DNA of 64,000 nucleotides from assembly GCA_023387735.1 (NCBI GenBank), contig JAEWHP010000006.1:1-64000 (forward strand), in the 5' to 3' direction. Under the pieces are notes generated by a model that made no database searches, was not told the DNA's origin, and was given only the letters and a program-made list of their open reading frames with translations. Below are positions 1 through 7,331 of this stretch, one piece after another. Positions within the stretch are counted from its first letter, which is position 1. Every line of letters starts with the position of its first letter. The position numbers were made by a program, and so were the translations under genes. The DNA is from Pseudomonadota bacterium (GTDB taxonomy: Bacteria; Pseudomonadota; Alphaproteobacteria; Rhizobiales; Xanthobacteraceae).

Positions 1-8
1 CCGAGGAT

Positions 9-392
9 ATGAAGCAGGAAGTCACCAAGCTCGCAGCCGCCTATATGGATTGCTTCAACAAGCAGGACGCTGCCTGCATCGCGGCGCTGTACACGAAGGA
101 TGGCTTCCTCGTTAACCCGGCCGGGAAACAAGTCCTCACAGATTACTATGGTGGTGCTTTCAAGGCCGGGATGAACAAGCTCGAAGTCACCGTGGATGAA
201 ACGTGGCAAATCGATAACGACACGCCCGGCGCCATGGGTAAATTCCGTGTCACAGGAAAGAGCGACAAGGGTGAGGCCATGGAAATGGGGGGGATCTGGA
301 CCGCAGCCTACGTCAAGGAAGACGGGAAATGGAAAGCCCGGATGCTGACGGCGGCTCCGAAGCCACCGGAGCAGAAGGCAGCAGCCAAGTAG
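9..392 (+). CDS. SnoaL/NTF2-like (DUF4440-type) small protein, possibly 5'-truncated by the window edge
   Basis: The 127-residue product has the layout of SnoaL/NTF2-fold proteins: an N-terminal helix with the pattern AAYMDCFNKQDAA, then ALYTKDGFLVNP, and an alternating beta-rich half ending in GKWKARML. Such proteins are small alpha+beta barrels that may bind or isomerise small molecules; nothing here fixes a ligand. The frame stays open upstream to the window edge and no signal peptide is visible. Many relatives are periplasmic, so the true start may lie outside the window. A perfect hairpin follows the stop codon. Fold assignment is fairly secure; the function is unknown. Confidence 0.65.
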   Translation: MKQEVTKLAAAYMDCFNKQDAACIAALYTKDGFLVNPAGKQVLTDYYGGAFKAGMNKLEVTVDETWQIDNDTPGAMGKFRVTGKSDKGEAMEMGGIWTAAYVKEDGKWKARMLTAAPKPPEQKAAAK

Positions 393-410
393 GCTGGACT
401 GTGCGAGGAA

Positions 411-433
411 GCGCCCACCTTCGAGGTGGGCGC
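411..433 (+). terminator. Perfect 10-bp hairpin after the SnoaL-like gene
   Basis: GCGCCCACCT and AGGTGGGCGC are exact reverse complements around a three-base loop, 18 bases after the stop codon of the SnoaL-like gene. The position suggests a transcription terminator, but no T-run follows, so it may be factor-assisted or only an mRNA-stabilising stem. Confidence 0.5.
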
Positions 434-618
434 TACAGGCTAATCATCGCGGTACGTAGCAGGAACTGAGCGCCGGGAAATGCCATGGCGAGCCTTTCTC
501 GTCAGCCCGCCGCCCTTATTAGTGCGCTTCGGACCCATTGCCACTCCCGGCCGGCATCGGCTTTAATGCCAGGATTGCTTCAGGCCTTTTCACGCCACCA
601 AATGAGCGACCGCTGCAT

Positions 619-820
619 ATGAGCAAAGCCAACGGTGTTCGGGCTTATTTCAGCTGTCTGTCTTGTGAGGCAGTCTACACCGCCACGCAGAGCGCCGAGC
701 CAAATCAGCCGGTACACCTGCAAACATTGCAAGCACACGGTGCACCAATGGTGGGGAAGTCCATACAGCTATACGAACTGGCGCGGCCCGCTCTACAAAC
801 CTCAAGTAACTGCACACTGA
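619..820 (+). pseudogene. Frameshifted small zinc-ribbon protein
   Basis: The frame starting at ATG 619 (MSKANGVRAYFSCLSCEAVY) carries the first CxxC pair. The second pair (YTCKHCKHTVH) lies in a different frame that ends at 820. Joined by one frame change near 680-700, the pieces make a four-cysteine zinc-ribbon protein of about 65 residues, resembling small rhizobial zinc-ribbon proteins I recognise in outline. Neither frame alone has both Cys pairs, so the gene is probably broken, or there is a one-base sequence error here. Confidence 0.5.
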
Positions 821-1011
821 CGATGATGGCAAGTTCGCCGCCGAGCTGATAGCCGCTGGCCCAGTTTGACGGGCTTATAGGGCCGGAACTCGCGCCAGCC
901 GGGCCGCGAAAGTTAAAAAGCGAACCGACAGTGACGCCGCGAATCAGGGCGTAATACGAAGGCTTTCATCGCCCGACGGCGCTCGGCGAATTTATACTGA
1001 TGGGGATCATT

Positions 1012-1212
1012 ATGGGCGACATGACGGAGGCCGCGATTGCCGGCGCAACATTCGGTGCCGCTGCCGCAGTTTGGCTTCTTGCGGGCTACCTGATACAGCG
1101 ATTTGCCTTTCGCAATCCCCAACCGACCTACGGTACCGTCTTTGCAACATCAATAAGCGCTTCGATGTTGCTGTTTTCCCTTGGAGCATTAGCGACCTTT
1201 CAATTTCGATAG
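1012..1212 (+). CDS. Small two-helix membrane protein, hypothetical
   Basis: A 66-residue product (MGDMTEAAIAG start; an ATG 12 bases further upstream is the alternative). It has two hydrophobic segments, about residues 7-28 and 44-62, separated by a short basic loop. No domain is recognised. A short inverted repeat (CCACAC/GTGTGG, 1220-1238) follows the stop. No convincing ribosome binding site is visible, so this is a plausible but unproven gene. Confidence 0.4.
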   Translation: MGDMTEAAIAGATFGAAAAVWLLAGYLIQRFAFRNPQPTYGTVFATSISASMLLFSLGALATFQFR

Positions 1213-1437
1213 GAATACACCACACAATTGTAGTGTGGGAGAAGGCGTAAATAGCGCGGAACGGAACGTCGCCTTCCTTACGCAGTCGGTCGGAGAGATC
1301 GATCCGTCACCCGGCTATACGCCGCATGCTGCCGGTTCTTCACCTTGAGCCAGCGATCGAGCGCCGGCGTAGGCAAGTCTCCTATCCCCTGTGAATAACC
1401 GGGAGACCCTTCGCAATTCTCATATTGCTACCCAGCA

Positions 1438-2025
1438 ATGAGCTGTAGGTCCTTGGCGAGACTAGCAGCCTTGGGGGCAGTTTTGGCAATAGAAGAAATC
1501 GTCAAGATCGCGCCGATTGGGACTGTGATCGTTGCGCTCAGCGCACTGGGTATCGCGACGTGGTCATTGTTAGCGCAGAAGGGCGTTGCCCGTCGGCGTG
1601 CAGCGATCGACTTCTTTCTTAAAACGGAGATGGATGAAAAGCTGCTCATCGCTTACGACAAGTACAGGAGCGGCGTCGATGCATTGCGAAATGCCACTGA
1701 TCTAGATGCGTTTTGCAAGACGGATGACTATCACCATGTGCGAAGCTATCTGAATGTTCTCGAACTGATGGCGGTCGGCATCGAAAACAGCACTTTTGAT
1801 GAGCGCATCTGCTATGTTTATTGGAAAGGTTTTGTTTTAGACGCCATGGGCGACACGGCTAAGCTGATTGATCACATCCGAATTCGGCATAATGCGGATC
1901 TTTACTTTCGCAGCTTTCGACGACTTCATTATCGTTGGATGTCCAATCCCGAGCTTGCTCTCCGTTGGCAACACAGAGGTCCGCCACTACCACGCGGACC
2001 TATACCTCTCTCGCCACAGCGGTAG
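1438..2025 (+). CDS. DUF4760-family membrane-anchored protein
   Basis: This 195-residue protein has one N-terminal membrane segment (about residues 24-46) and then a helical domain with the DUF4760 layout: RRAAIDFF after the membrane helix, YLNVLELMAVGI in the middle, and a terminal stretch ending in LHYRW. The family is common in proteobacterial accessory regions and has no established function. The hydrophobic helix implies inner-membrane anchoring with a cytoplasmic helical domain. The last 25 residues after HYRWM are Pro- and Arg-rich and may be a non-native extension. A start a few codons downstream is possible. Confidence 0.65.
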   Translation: MSCRSLARLAALGAVLAIEEIVKIAPIGTVIVALSALGIATWSLLAQKGVARRRAAIDFFLKTEMDEKLLIAYDKYRSGVDALRNATDLDAFCKTDDYHHVRSYLNVLELMAVGIENSTFDERICYVYWKGFVLDAMGDTAKLIDHIRIRHNADLYFRSFRRLHYRWMSNPELALRWQHRGPPLPRGPIPLSPQR

Positions 2026-2214
2026 ATCTTGTCCCACCATTCGCCGCGGTCCCTCCCGCGGCCGACATCAGCCGTAGCGCAATTTGCACCCAGTCTGTCA
2101 CCGGCTTTGCTACGCGATGACCACCAAGTCACGGGAAAGCATCTACGGCGCATCGGTGCGTGCCGCCGCAGAACAGGTCCGACCGGCTGGGCCTGCGAAG
2201 CTTGGAATAAGCGC

Positions 2215-2514
2215 ATGCTCGGCTTTCAGCGGCCGGCGCAGCCATCGCCTGCGCTCGGCGACGCGCTGGATGCCGGGTTTGGCTATCTCGAAGTGAAGTG
2301 CCTTGACTGCAACACGCATCAGAACTGCAACACGCATCAGACCGTCGCGCTCAACATCATCCGGCGGCCTAAGACGACACCAATTCACGAGCTGGAGCGC
2401 CATATGCGCTGCAAGGATTGCTCGCGACTGCAGGGGCGGCCGTTCAAACGCAGCCATCTGGTAGCATTGCGGCCGTCGAGAATTTCAGCCCACGATCCGG
2501 CGTCGACATGGTGA
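2215..2514 (+). CDS. Zinc-ribbon-like small protein, altered by tandem duplication and early stop
   Basis: From ATG 2215 the frame encodes about 99 residues with two Cys pairs (CLDC and CKDC) and the segments RPAQPSPALGDALDAG and TPIHELERHMRC. It resembles a small rhizobial zinc-ribbon protein I recognise only as hypothetical. An exact 18-base tandem duplication just after the first CxxC repeats CNTHQN in frame. The frame ends at TGG-TGA after STW, where I would expect a longer tail (WPGER-like), so a Trp-to-stop change is likely. Upstream the frame is open and the true start is uncertain. Confidence 0.45.
   Translation: MLGFQRPAQPSPALGDALDAGFGYLEVKCLDCNTHQNCNTHQTVALNIIRRPKTTPIHELERHMRCKDCSRLQGRPFKRSHLVALRPSRISAHDPASTW
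2306..2341 (+). repeat. Exact 18-bp in-frame tandem duplication
   Basis: The unit ACTGCAACACGCATCAGA occurs twice head to tail without mismatch inside the zinc-ribbon gene. It adds six codons next to the first CxxC pair, so replication slippage is the simplest origin. Confidence 0.9.
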
Positions 2515-2541
2515 CCGGGGAGCGAGACTGAGGCCGACTTC

Positions 2542-2808
2542 CTAATCTTTGTCGATCTTCTCCGATAGGATTGCGCCTGTCTTCGGGTCCGCCTTGAATT
2601 CCATCTTTTGCCCGTTCTTAATGCCTTCACCCTCCCATTGGCCATCATCGGCCTTAAGCTCGGTAATCTCCGTGTAGCCGGACTGGATAACTTTGGCTTT
2701 CACCTGCTCGGCAGGCATCCAATCCGGGCCAGGTTGATCAGCACGAGTAGAATTGAACGAAACGACCGAAAGCACCGCAGCGAACGCAATGGCAGCAATC
2801 TTGCTCAT
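2542..2808 (-). CDS. PepSY-domain periplasmic protein
   Basis: The product is 88 residues. Residues 1-23 (MSKIAAIAFAAVLSVVSF) form a Sec-type signal peptide with cleavage after TRA. The mature part is a single PepSY unit (AEQVKAKVIQSGYTEITELK, then GQWEGEG and a DPKTGAI turn ending KIDKD). PepSY domains are short periplasmic modules linked to peptidase inhibition or metal and redox sensing; the role here is unknown. The start at 2808 is chosen over a longer frame because GGAGG lies 7 bases upstream and the signal peptide begins there. An FNR/FixK box lies about 250 bases upstream, too far for a sure link. Confidence 0.75.
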   Translation of the reverse strand: MSKIAAIAFAAVLSVVSFNSTRADQPGPDWMPAEQVKAKVIQSGYTEITELKADDGQWEGEGIKNGQKMEFKADPKTGAILSEKIDKD

Positions 2809-2955
2809 GTCAACCTCCGGATAATTTGCATCGCAAACGGCTTGACCTAGCATTGGTTGCAATCGTGGACTATTTGTCGCGCTACGGTGATTTCCATGGG
2901 CTAAGAAGACAAGTTGTGCGTGCTCCAGTGTACCTCCACAGCCAAAGTACGCTCG

Positions 2956-3063
2956 ATGTGCAATGTCTATTCAATCACCACGAACCAAGCCGCCATCGCC
3001 GCGCTGTTCCGCGTGCTCAACCGCCACATCGGCAACCTCGCGCCGATGTCATGCGTAAATTGA
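2956..3063 (+). pseudogene. N-terminal fragment of a SRAP (YedK/HMCES) abasic-site protein
   Basis: The 35-residue reading frame begins MCNVYSITTNQAAI and continues with FRVLNRHIGNLAP, which matches the conserved N-terminus of SRAP proteins. In those proteins Cys2 forms the DNA crosslink to abasic sites. After about 30 residues the frame breaks into unrelated sequence and stops inside an FNR-type box. A full SRAP protein has about 220 residues, so only the first exon-like scrap remains. This marks a recombination or deletion junction. Confidence 0.6.
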
Positions 3064-3073
3064 TCTGGATCAA
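3060..3073. promoter_or_regulatory. FNR/FixK-type box (orphan)
   Basis: TTGATCTGGATCAA matches the FNR/FixK consensus TTGAT-N4-ATCAA exactly. TATAAA at 3097-3102 is placed as expected for a class II promoter reading rightward, with a start site near 3109. There is no intact gene downstream on the plus strand; the nearest start on the minus strand is the PepSY gene at 2808. Confidence 0.65.
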
Positions 3074-3359
3074 TTTCGCGAATATGGTGGCTCCGATATA
3101 AACGCGCTCGTCGGTTCGTGTCTTCGGCCAAGCGGGGAAATTGGAAGCGGTCCGACGGGCCGCCGGAATTTTAGCGACTGCCGGCGGTCCATCAGGGATG
3201 TAAAAGGCCGGGGAAATGGCGACCGCTGCGGACGCCGACAAGCTGATCTATTCGCGCTGGGTCGGTTAGGAACGACAACCGATATCGGTTCGTCAGCAGA
3301 AGCCCAGGAGAGGCGCGCCAAGCGTATAGCTGGCGCGCCTAGGATTTCCATAAGTAAAA
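3074..3359. other. Gene remnants, no intact gene
   Basis: A plus-strand frame starting near 3118 (VFGQAGKLEAVRRAAGILAT) runs into a stop, and then the same frame resumes with GEMATAADADKLIYSRWVG before a second stop near 3270. It looks like the C-terminal tail of a lost protein that I cannot name. Nothing else is supported in this stretch. Confidence 0.35.
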
Positions 3360-3766
3360 CTAACCGCCGCCGGCTTTTATACGTGGCGGGTTCTTCATAT
3401 CCAGCAAGGGCACCGGATTGTCTGGGCGCTGGAGATCTGGTCTCCAATCGTTCGAGAGGCTCCACCTGGCAGCCGCTTGATGCTTGGAAAGTCAACGATG
3501 GATTTGTTGAACTCCATCACGACAGGAACGATTAGCGCCAAGACCCAGCCATTGTCTTGTCCGGCGTACTTGCCGGGCGAAGCCGTCGGCATTCGCGAAG
3601 ACATCGCGCCGTTGAATACCATATCGTACTTCTCGAACGGATCCATCGTGAGATTGTACACCGACCCGATCGAGCCAAGGTTCTGCTCAGGTCCAAGCCA
3701 AGTGTCCTTGGCCGTCCAGAGGTACTTCCATGCGATGCTAACATCGGGGTTAGGGCGCGTACTCAT
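3360..3766 (-). pseudogene. C-terminal fragment of an arylsulfatase, frameshifted
   Basis: Read leftward, the frame from about 3766 encodes KYLWTAKDTWLGPEQNLGSIGSVYNLTMDPFE..., close in style to the C-terminal subdomain of the two intact arylsulfatases at 15.3-18.8 kb (DPFE, FNKSIVDFPSIKRLPGGAS). Near 3430 the frame must shift by one to continue as LSNDWRPDLQRPDNPVPLLDMKNPP and stop at 3360. The N-terminal catalytic domain with the formylglycine Cys is absent. It is therefore a dead tail, lying just downstream of the HlyD-type gene with which it may once have been cotranscribed. Confidence 0.6.
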
Positions 3767-3866
3767 AAATCTTCGTCGATATCCGGTTCGCCCCCACTGA
3801 CCGCCTTTGTGCAACCGACGCAAATGTTGCGATGGGCCAAAAGCTGATCACGCCGAATGGCATCCG

Positions 3867-4976
3867 CTAGAGATATGCCGTGTAGGAGCTGACCCACACC
3901 AGAATGGATGCCAAAAGCCCGATCACTCCCGCTTTGGGTGAGAAGGCAGTGGCGGTACCTGACATTCCAAGCTGAAGAGAGTCGCGGCTCAGATCGTCGG
4001 GAATAGAGAGAACTGCGGGGAACGTTGTCGCACCGCCGATCGCGCTGGTTTTAGCAAGCGTGCCGGACACTGCGACCTGTCCCTGCCCAATTCCCTTGGG
4101 GATCGCGATCACCCGCGCATGGTAGATCCGGCCCGGAATATTGTCGAACACGATGTCGATGGGCGCACCCTCCTTGACGGTCTGGAAGCCATTTTGGGAA
4201 AACAGCGCGACCAGCGTGATCTCCTTCTCGACGATGAACGACATCGCGCTCTGTGCCTGCAAGGCACGATCGCCGACGGATAACGTGACCAGTGTGACAA
4301 AACCATCTGCGGGCGCGCGTATCGTTGTCTGCGAGAGTTCCCAGTTGGCATTGTCCAGCTGCGCTTCGAATTGCGCGACTGTGGTATTTACTCCACTGAT
4401 CTCGGAATCCCGCGCAAGCTTGGCGCTTTGTTGCGCGGCCTTGGCTGCGTTGAGCTGTGCGAGCACGGTCTCGTATGCGTTACGTCTGTCCTGCGCCTGG
4501 AACTGGGTGTTGGCGTTGTCGGCTACTAGTTCTTGGATGTCGGCCAAGCGTTTTTCGTTGAATGCGACTTGCGCTGTCAGCCCGATCACGTTCGCGGTCG
4601 CCTGAAGGTAGTTTTCCTTCAGAATTTCGACCTGCTGACGTGCCCCGGCCAGCGACGCCTCCAACTGCCTAACCTTGTACTGAAACGGTGCCGGATGGAT
4701 CTGGAACAGCACCTCGCCCGCTTTTACCGGGACGTTTGGTTTTACCGGAATGGCTGTGATCTGCCCCGACACATTGGGTGTCACCTCCACCACCCGGCCT
4801 GCGACGGTCAGCCTTCCCGAGGGCGTGAGATAATTGAAGAGGACGAGAAACGTCGCGACGATGAATGCGCCTACCAAAACAGTAACCACACCGGATGCCC
4901 ATCCCCAGCGCAGCAGCTTGAACTTCGAGAAGATTGCCCAGACGCCGATCAAATAGAGGCAAAGGATGATGAGCAT
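3867..4976 (-). CDS. HlyD/EmrA-family membrane fusion protein (YibH-like)
   Basis: This 369-residue periplasmic adaptor carries two N-terminal membrane segments (residues 1-18 and 27-50), a lipoyl-like half motif (RVVEVTPNVSGQITAIPVKPN), a long coiled-coil hairpin (about 95-205), the second lipoyl half (ANWELSQTTIRAPADGFV) and a beta-barrel (about 240-330). A last hydrophobic helix ends it. Such proteins link an inner-membrane pump to the outer membrane or act alone in export. An upstream in-frame start at 5063 would place the FNR box inside the gene. Starting at 4976 leaves that box about 61-74 bases upstream, so 4976 is preferred. The product is likely made under low oxygen. Confidence 0.8.
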   Translation of the reverse strand: MLIILCLYLIGVWAIFSKFKLLRWGWASGVVTVLVGAFIVATFLVLFNYLTPSGRLTVAGRVVEVTPNVSGQITAIPVKPNVPVKAGEVLFQIHPAPFQYKVRQLEASLAGARQQVEILKENYLQATANVIGLTAQVAFNEKRLADIQELVADNANTQFQAQDRRNAYETVLAQLNAAKAAQQSAKLARDSEISGVNTTVAQFEAQLDNANWELSQTTIRAPADGFVTLVTLSVGDRALQAQSAMSFIVEKEITLVALFSQNGFQTVKEGAPIDIVFDNIPGRIYHARVIAIPKGIGQGQVAVSGTLAKTSAIGGATTFPAVLSIPDDLSRDSLQLGMSGTATAFSPKAGVIGLLASILVWVSSYTAYL

Positions 4977-5036
4977 CGCATGTTCCACAGAAGGTACGGG
5001 CAGACCAATACTGCTCCGCGGGCCGAACAGTCCTTG

Positions 5037-5050
5037 TTGATCCAGATCAA
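5037..5050 (-). promoter_or_regulatory. FNR/FixK-type box upstream of the HlyD-type gene
   Basis: TTGATCCAGATCAA is an exact TTGAT-N4-ATCAA palindrome. Its centre is about 67 bases upstream of the preferred HlyD start at 4976, suitable for an activator at about -41 with a leader of roughly 25 bases. FNR, FixK or NnrR-type regulators could use it; the sequence cannot tell them apart. Confidence 0.7.
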
Positions 5051-5111
5051 CACAGATCTCCATAGGGCGAGAGCCTCGGGCACGTCCGGTACGAGGTCCG
5101 CCGTGGCCCGA

Positions 5112-5355
5112 TTAACCGCCGTCGTCAGAGGAAGACACTTCGCCCGTAGGGGGGTCATCGTGGGTGTCCGGCTCCGCGTCGGCACCGTCCTCGTCATCGA
5201 CGCACATGTGGTTTTCGGTCTCGTCCAGAAACCGGAGCAGCCGGTCGATCTCCTCTCTGGCCTCTTTGCGGAGCCTACCGATCGCGCGGAAGAATATCGG
5301 CGGGCTTTGCGTCGGCCGCGATGTCCAGCCAATCCAGGCCGGCTGTTGGGGTCAT
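5112..5355 (-). pseudogene. Small acidic hypothetical protein, N-terminus out of frame
   Basis: A clearly protein-like frame reads FFRAIGRLRKEAREEIDRLL, then a very acidic tail (VDDEDGADAEPDTHDD), and stops at 5112. That frame has no start before an upstream stop. The ATG at 5355 opens a different frame (MTPTAGLDWLDIAADAKPAD) that ends after 26 codons. One frame change near 5280-5340 would join them. I read this as a broken small rhizobial gene of unknown function. Confidence 0.35.
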
Positions 5356-5479
5356 TGCAGACGTGTTGATGGGTGGCGTGCTATGCACGCTGTCAGCTCG
5401 GATCATGTGGGTACGCGCCCTTCATGGTTCGGGTTAGGGCCGAGGCGGAAGCGGCTAACTTCCCCTCGGCCTGTTTTCA

Positions 5480-5519
5480 TGGTATCATGATTCCATGAAC
5501 AAATCAACCCGTGATACCA
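5480..5519 (+). promoter_or_regulatory. Inverted repeat flanking the start of the ribbon-helix-helix gene
   Basis: TGGTATCA (5480-5487) and TGATACCA (5512-5519) are perfect 8-bp inverted arms placed on either side of the ATG at 5495. Ribbon-helix-helix proteins bind such inverted sites and often repress themselves, so this is a candidate autoregulatory operator. Confidence 0.4.
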
Positions 5520-5704
5520 CGAAAACTCGCAAGCCGCGCGCGGCCGTAACGGGCGATCCGGTGATGGTCCGCGTACAGCCCGATATGGCCAAGCGGTTAG
5601 ACGATTGGCGCCGCTTGCAGGACGATGCGCCGGGCCGCCCCGAGGCCATCCGCCGACTGGTTGAACTGGGGCTGAAGAGCAAGATGACCAAGGATGGCGC
5701 CTGA
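5495..5704 (+). CDS. Ribbon-helix-helix (CopG/Arc-type) DNA-binding protein
   Basis: A 69-residue basic protein. The central part VMVRVQPDMAKRLDDWRRL fits a beta strand followed by helix A of the ribbon-helix-helix fold, and RPEAIRRLVELGL fits helix B with the usual RxxAIRRL pattern. Proteins of this size act as dimeric repressors, often for small accessory operons or toxin-antitoxin pairs. The next gene starts inside its stop codon (TGATG), so the two are cotranscribed. Inverted arms flank its start codon. No toxin-like partner is recognisable. Confidence 0.7.
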   Translation: MNKSTRDTTKTRKPRAAVTGDPVMVRVQPDMAKRLDDWRRLQDDAPGRPEAIRRLVELGLKSKMTKDGA

Positions 5705-5901
5705 TGCCCGAAAGCATCACTGGCAGGATCGCCTTGTGGACCTACCTGGTCGGATTTTGGTGCTATTTGTTTCTTGCGGCCGCACCGGCGTGGCCGCGCC
5801 TGCCCCTCACGACTTGGTTCAAGTATGTTTTTTTCAAAGCTGGCCAAGCGACGTTTTGGCCTGTTTTAGTTGCGCTTGAATCGCTTGAGCTCCGCTGGTG
5901 A
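5704..5901 (+). CDS. Small membrane protein cotranscribed with the RHH regulator
   Basis: A 65-residue hydrophobic protein with two membrane-prone stretches (about residues 8-28 and 42-60), rich in Trp and Phe. Its ATG overlaps the stop of the ribbon-helix-helix gene by one base, so the pair forms a translationally coupled unit. No family is recognised. A small hydrophobic protein next to an RHH regulator could be a toxin-like partner, but only the arrangement supports that. Confidence 0.45.
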   Translation: MPESITGRIALWTYLVGFWCYLFLAAAPAWPRLPLTTWFKYVFFKAGQATFWPVLVALESLELRW

Positions 5902-5934
5902 TCATCAGGCCGCAGACCGCTATTCGGAGCACGA

Positions 5935-6165
5935 ATGCCTACAAAGGACGACCTTCTTGAGATTGTCCCGATCGGGGAAGCAAATGCGCTCTCATCACGC
6001 CTGCTATGGCAACAGCTAGGCATGTGGTCTCTTGCGAGCATCAGGGCCCGGTTGAACGACATGGCTGCGGCAGGCCTGATTGAACGAAAGCGAGTCATCC
6101 GAGATGAGCGGCCGACGAGTTTGTATTTTAGGCGTACCGAGCCATCCGCTGGTCTGTCGAGCTAG
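5935..6165 (+). CDS. Small winged-helix DNA-binding protein, hypothetical
   Basis: The 76-residue product reads as a winged helix: SRLLWQQLGMWSLASIRARLNDMAAAGLIERKR has the helix-turn-recognition-helix spacing, and RDERPTSLYFRR fits the wing. GGAGC lies 6 bases before the ATG. It may regulate neighbouring accessory genes; no ligand-binding domain is present. Confidence 0.55.
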   Translation: MPTKDDLLEIVPIGEANALSSRLLWQQLGMWSLASIRARLNDMAAAGLIERKRVIRDERPTSLYFRRTEPSAGLSS

Positions 6166-6236
6166 ACTGAAAGCAAAGGTGTTGATGTGACTACTATGAA
6201 CTACACGCTTGGATCGTCGGTCTGATCGAGCGGGAC

Positions 6237-6371
6237 ATGGGTGGAAAAGAACGAAAGCAAGCTTTGGAATGGCTGGAGAACCGGGTGGCGTCCTTTGACG
6301 CGATGAAGCAGAGCGGACTGATCGTAGACAAGGACCTTGTCACAATGGGTCTGAAGGCGAAGGGCAAATGA
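6237..6371 (+). CDS. 44-residue hypothetical protein
   Basis: From ATG 6237 the frame reads MGGKERKQALEWLENRVASF and ends QSGLIVDKDLVTMGLKAKGK, a helical, charge-rich composition typical of real coding sequence. The frame is open some 15 codons further upstream without another ATG. It sits directly ahead of the HhH-like remnant at 6375. Function unknown. Confidence 0.35.
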   Translation: MGGKERKQALEWLENRVASFDAMKQSGLIVDKDLVTMGLKAKGK

Positions 6372-6374
6372 TCC

Positions 6375-6583
6375 ATGCTGCCTCCGTCTCGCGACCTTCC
6401 GGACGACACAGAAATCAACAATGTTCAGCTACCCGTGCGGATGCTAACAGCTTGAATGAAGCAGGCATCCGAACAGTAGGCGAGATACGGCGAGCGTCGG
6501 ATGCCGATCTTCTTAGTTTCCAGCGGCTCGGACCTGTTGGTGTTGCATACCTCAGGAAATCGCTGGGCGTGACGAATGGCTAA
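6375..6583 (+). pseudogene. RNA-polymerase-alpha-CTD/HhH-like small protein with a frameshift
   Basis: ATG 6375 opens MLPPSRDLPDDTEINNVQLP and runs to a stop at MLTA-TGA. One base further the other frame continues as SLNEAGIRTVGEIRRASDADLLSFQRLGPVGVAYLRKSLG and ends at 6583. The latter is the helix-hairpin-helix pattern of alpha-CTD-like domains. A one-base deletion near 6450 would explain the split, since MLTA-LNEAGI reads naturally across it. The gene below overlaps its end by 8 bases. Confidence 0.5.
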
Positions 6584-6806
6584 GAAGCGCATTTCCAGTG
6601 TTGATTTAAGTTGGCTTATTTCGGAACAATTGTTTGATTCTGGAAGCCGCGGCGCGCGCATGGTGCTGGCTGTGGTTGCTGACGATAAACACGGCTGGCG
6701 GATCGTAATTGGCAAGCGCGACCAACGGTTCCTGACGGCCAAGGACAAGCGGCGGCTTGTCTACGTCGAAGAACGGCTACGGCTGACCTATGAACTTCGC
6801 CTTTGA
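6576..6806 (+). CDS. Hypothetical basic protein
   Basis: A 76-residue protein (MAKKRISSVDLSWLISEQL start) with a beta-rich centre (MVLAVVADDKHGWRIVIG) and a Lys/Arg-rich helix (KDKRRLVYVEERLRLTYEL). It overlaps the end of the preceding frame, so it belongs to the same transcript. I do not recognise a family. Confidence 0.45.
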   Translation: MAKKRISSVDLSWLISEQLFDSGSRGARMVLAVVADDKHGWRIVIGKRDQRFLTAKDKRRLVYVEERLRLTYELRL

Positions 6807-6846
6807 AAGCTTCGAGGAGTAGCACTCGCTTACGCTCTGCGGGGCC

Positions 6847-7158
6847 CTAACTATCCTTCAAAATCTTCTTCACCTCCCCTGCGGGCCACGGCTGACCAAC
6901 CGGCAAAACACGCACCCGGCTATCATCACTTGCGCTGACGAGCGCGTGAGAGCACAGGTCGCCCTCAATGCGATTGCTGCGGATCAAGCTTAGATCCGTG
7001 TCCGGGAGCCAGCCGAGCGTCACGTCGAGATCGCCCGGGAAGATTTGCCAGCGCGATCCGTCGTCCAGCTCAACTAAATGACTTTCCGAATGCGATCGAA
7101 TCTTCATACCCGGCAACGGCCAAAAGGCCAGAGATGTTCCAGGCAGCGCTTTGCCCAC
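6847..7158 (-). CDS. Hypothetical protein
   Basis: A 103-residue product with a beta-rich pattern: SESHLVELDDGSRWQIFPGD, then DVTLGWLPDTDLSLI, IEGDLCSHALVSASDDSRVRV and VGQPWPAGEVKKIL. The alternating hydrophobic strands suggest a small beta-barrel or sandwich. No signal peptide and no recognised domain. It stands alone on the minus strand; its right flank holds no promoter that I can name. Confidence 0.45.
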   Translation of the reverse strand: MGKALPGTSLAFWPLPGMKIRSHSESHLVELDDGSRWQIFPGDLDVTLGWLPDTDLSLIRSNRIEGDLCSHALVSASDDSRVRVLPVGQPWPAGEVKKILKDS

Positions 7159-7331
7159 CGCTCGGACTGTGCGGCCTAACGAGCGCAGCCCAACCGGGCA
7201 AGCAACATGTTGGAGCTTTTTAGAGACGGGTTCCAGTGCGCACGTGGTTCCGAATTTATCGAATTGGAACGATCAAGCTTAACAAGCGGGGGTGATTGCG
7301 CATGCCGTGGAGCAGTCCGATAATTTTGGGG

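Noticed and set aside
4533..5369. Plus-strand frame of 278 codons opposite the HlyD-type gene
   Set aside because: No domain, and it covers an FNR box and two minus-strand genes with better support.
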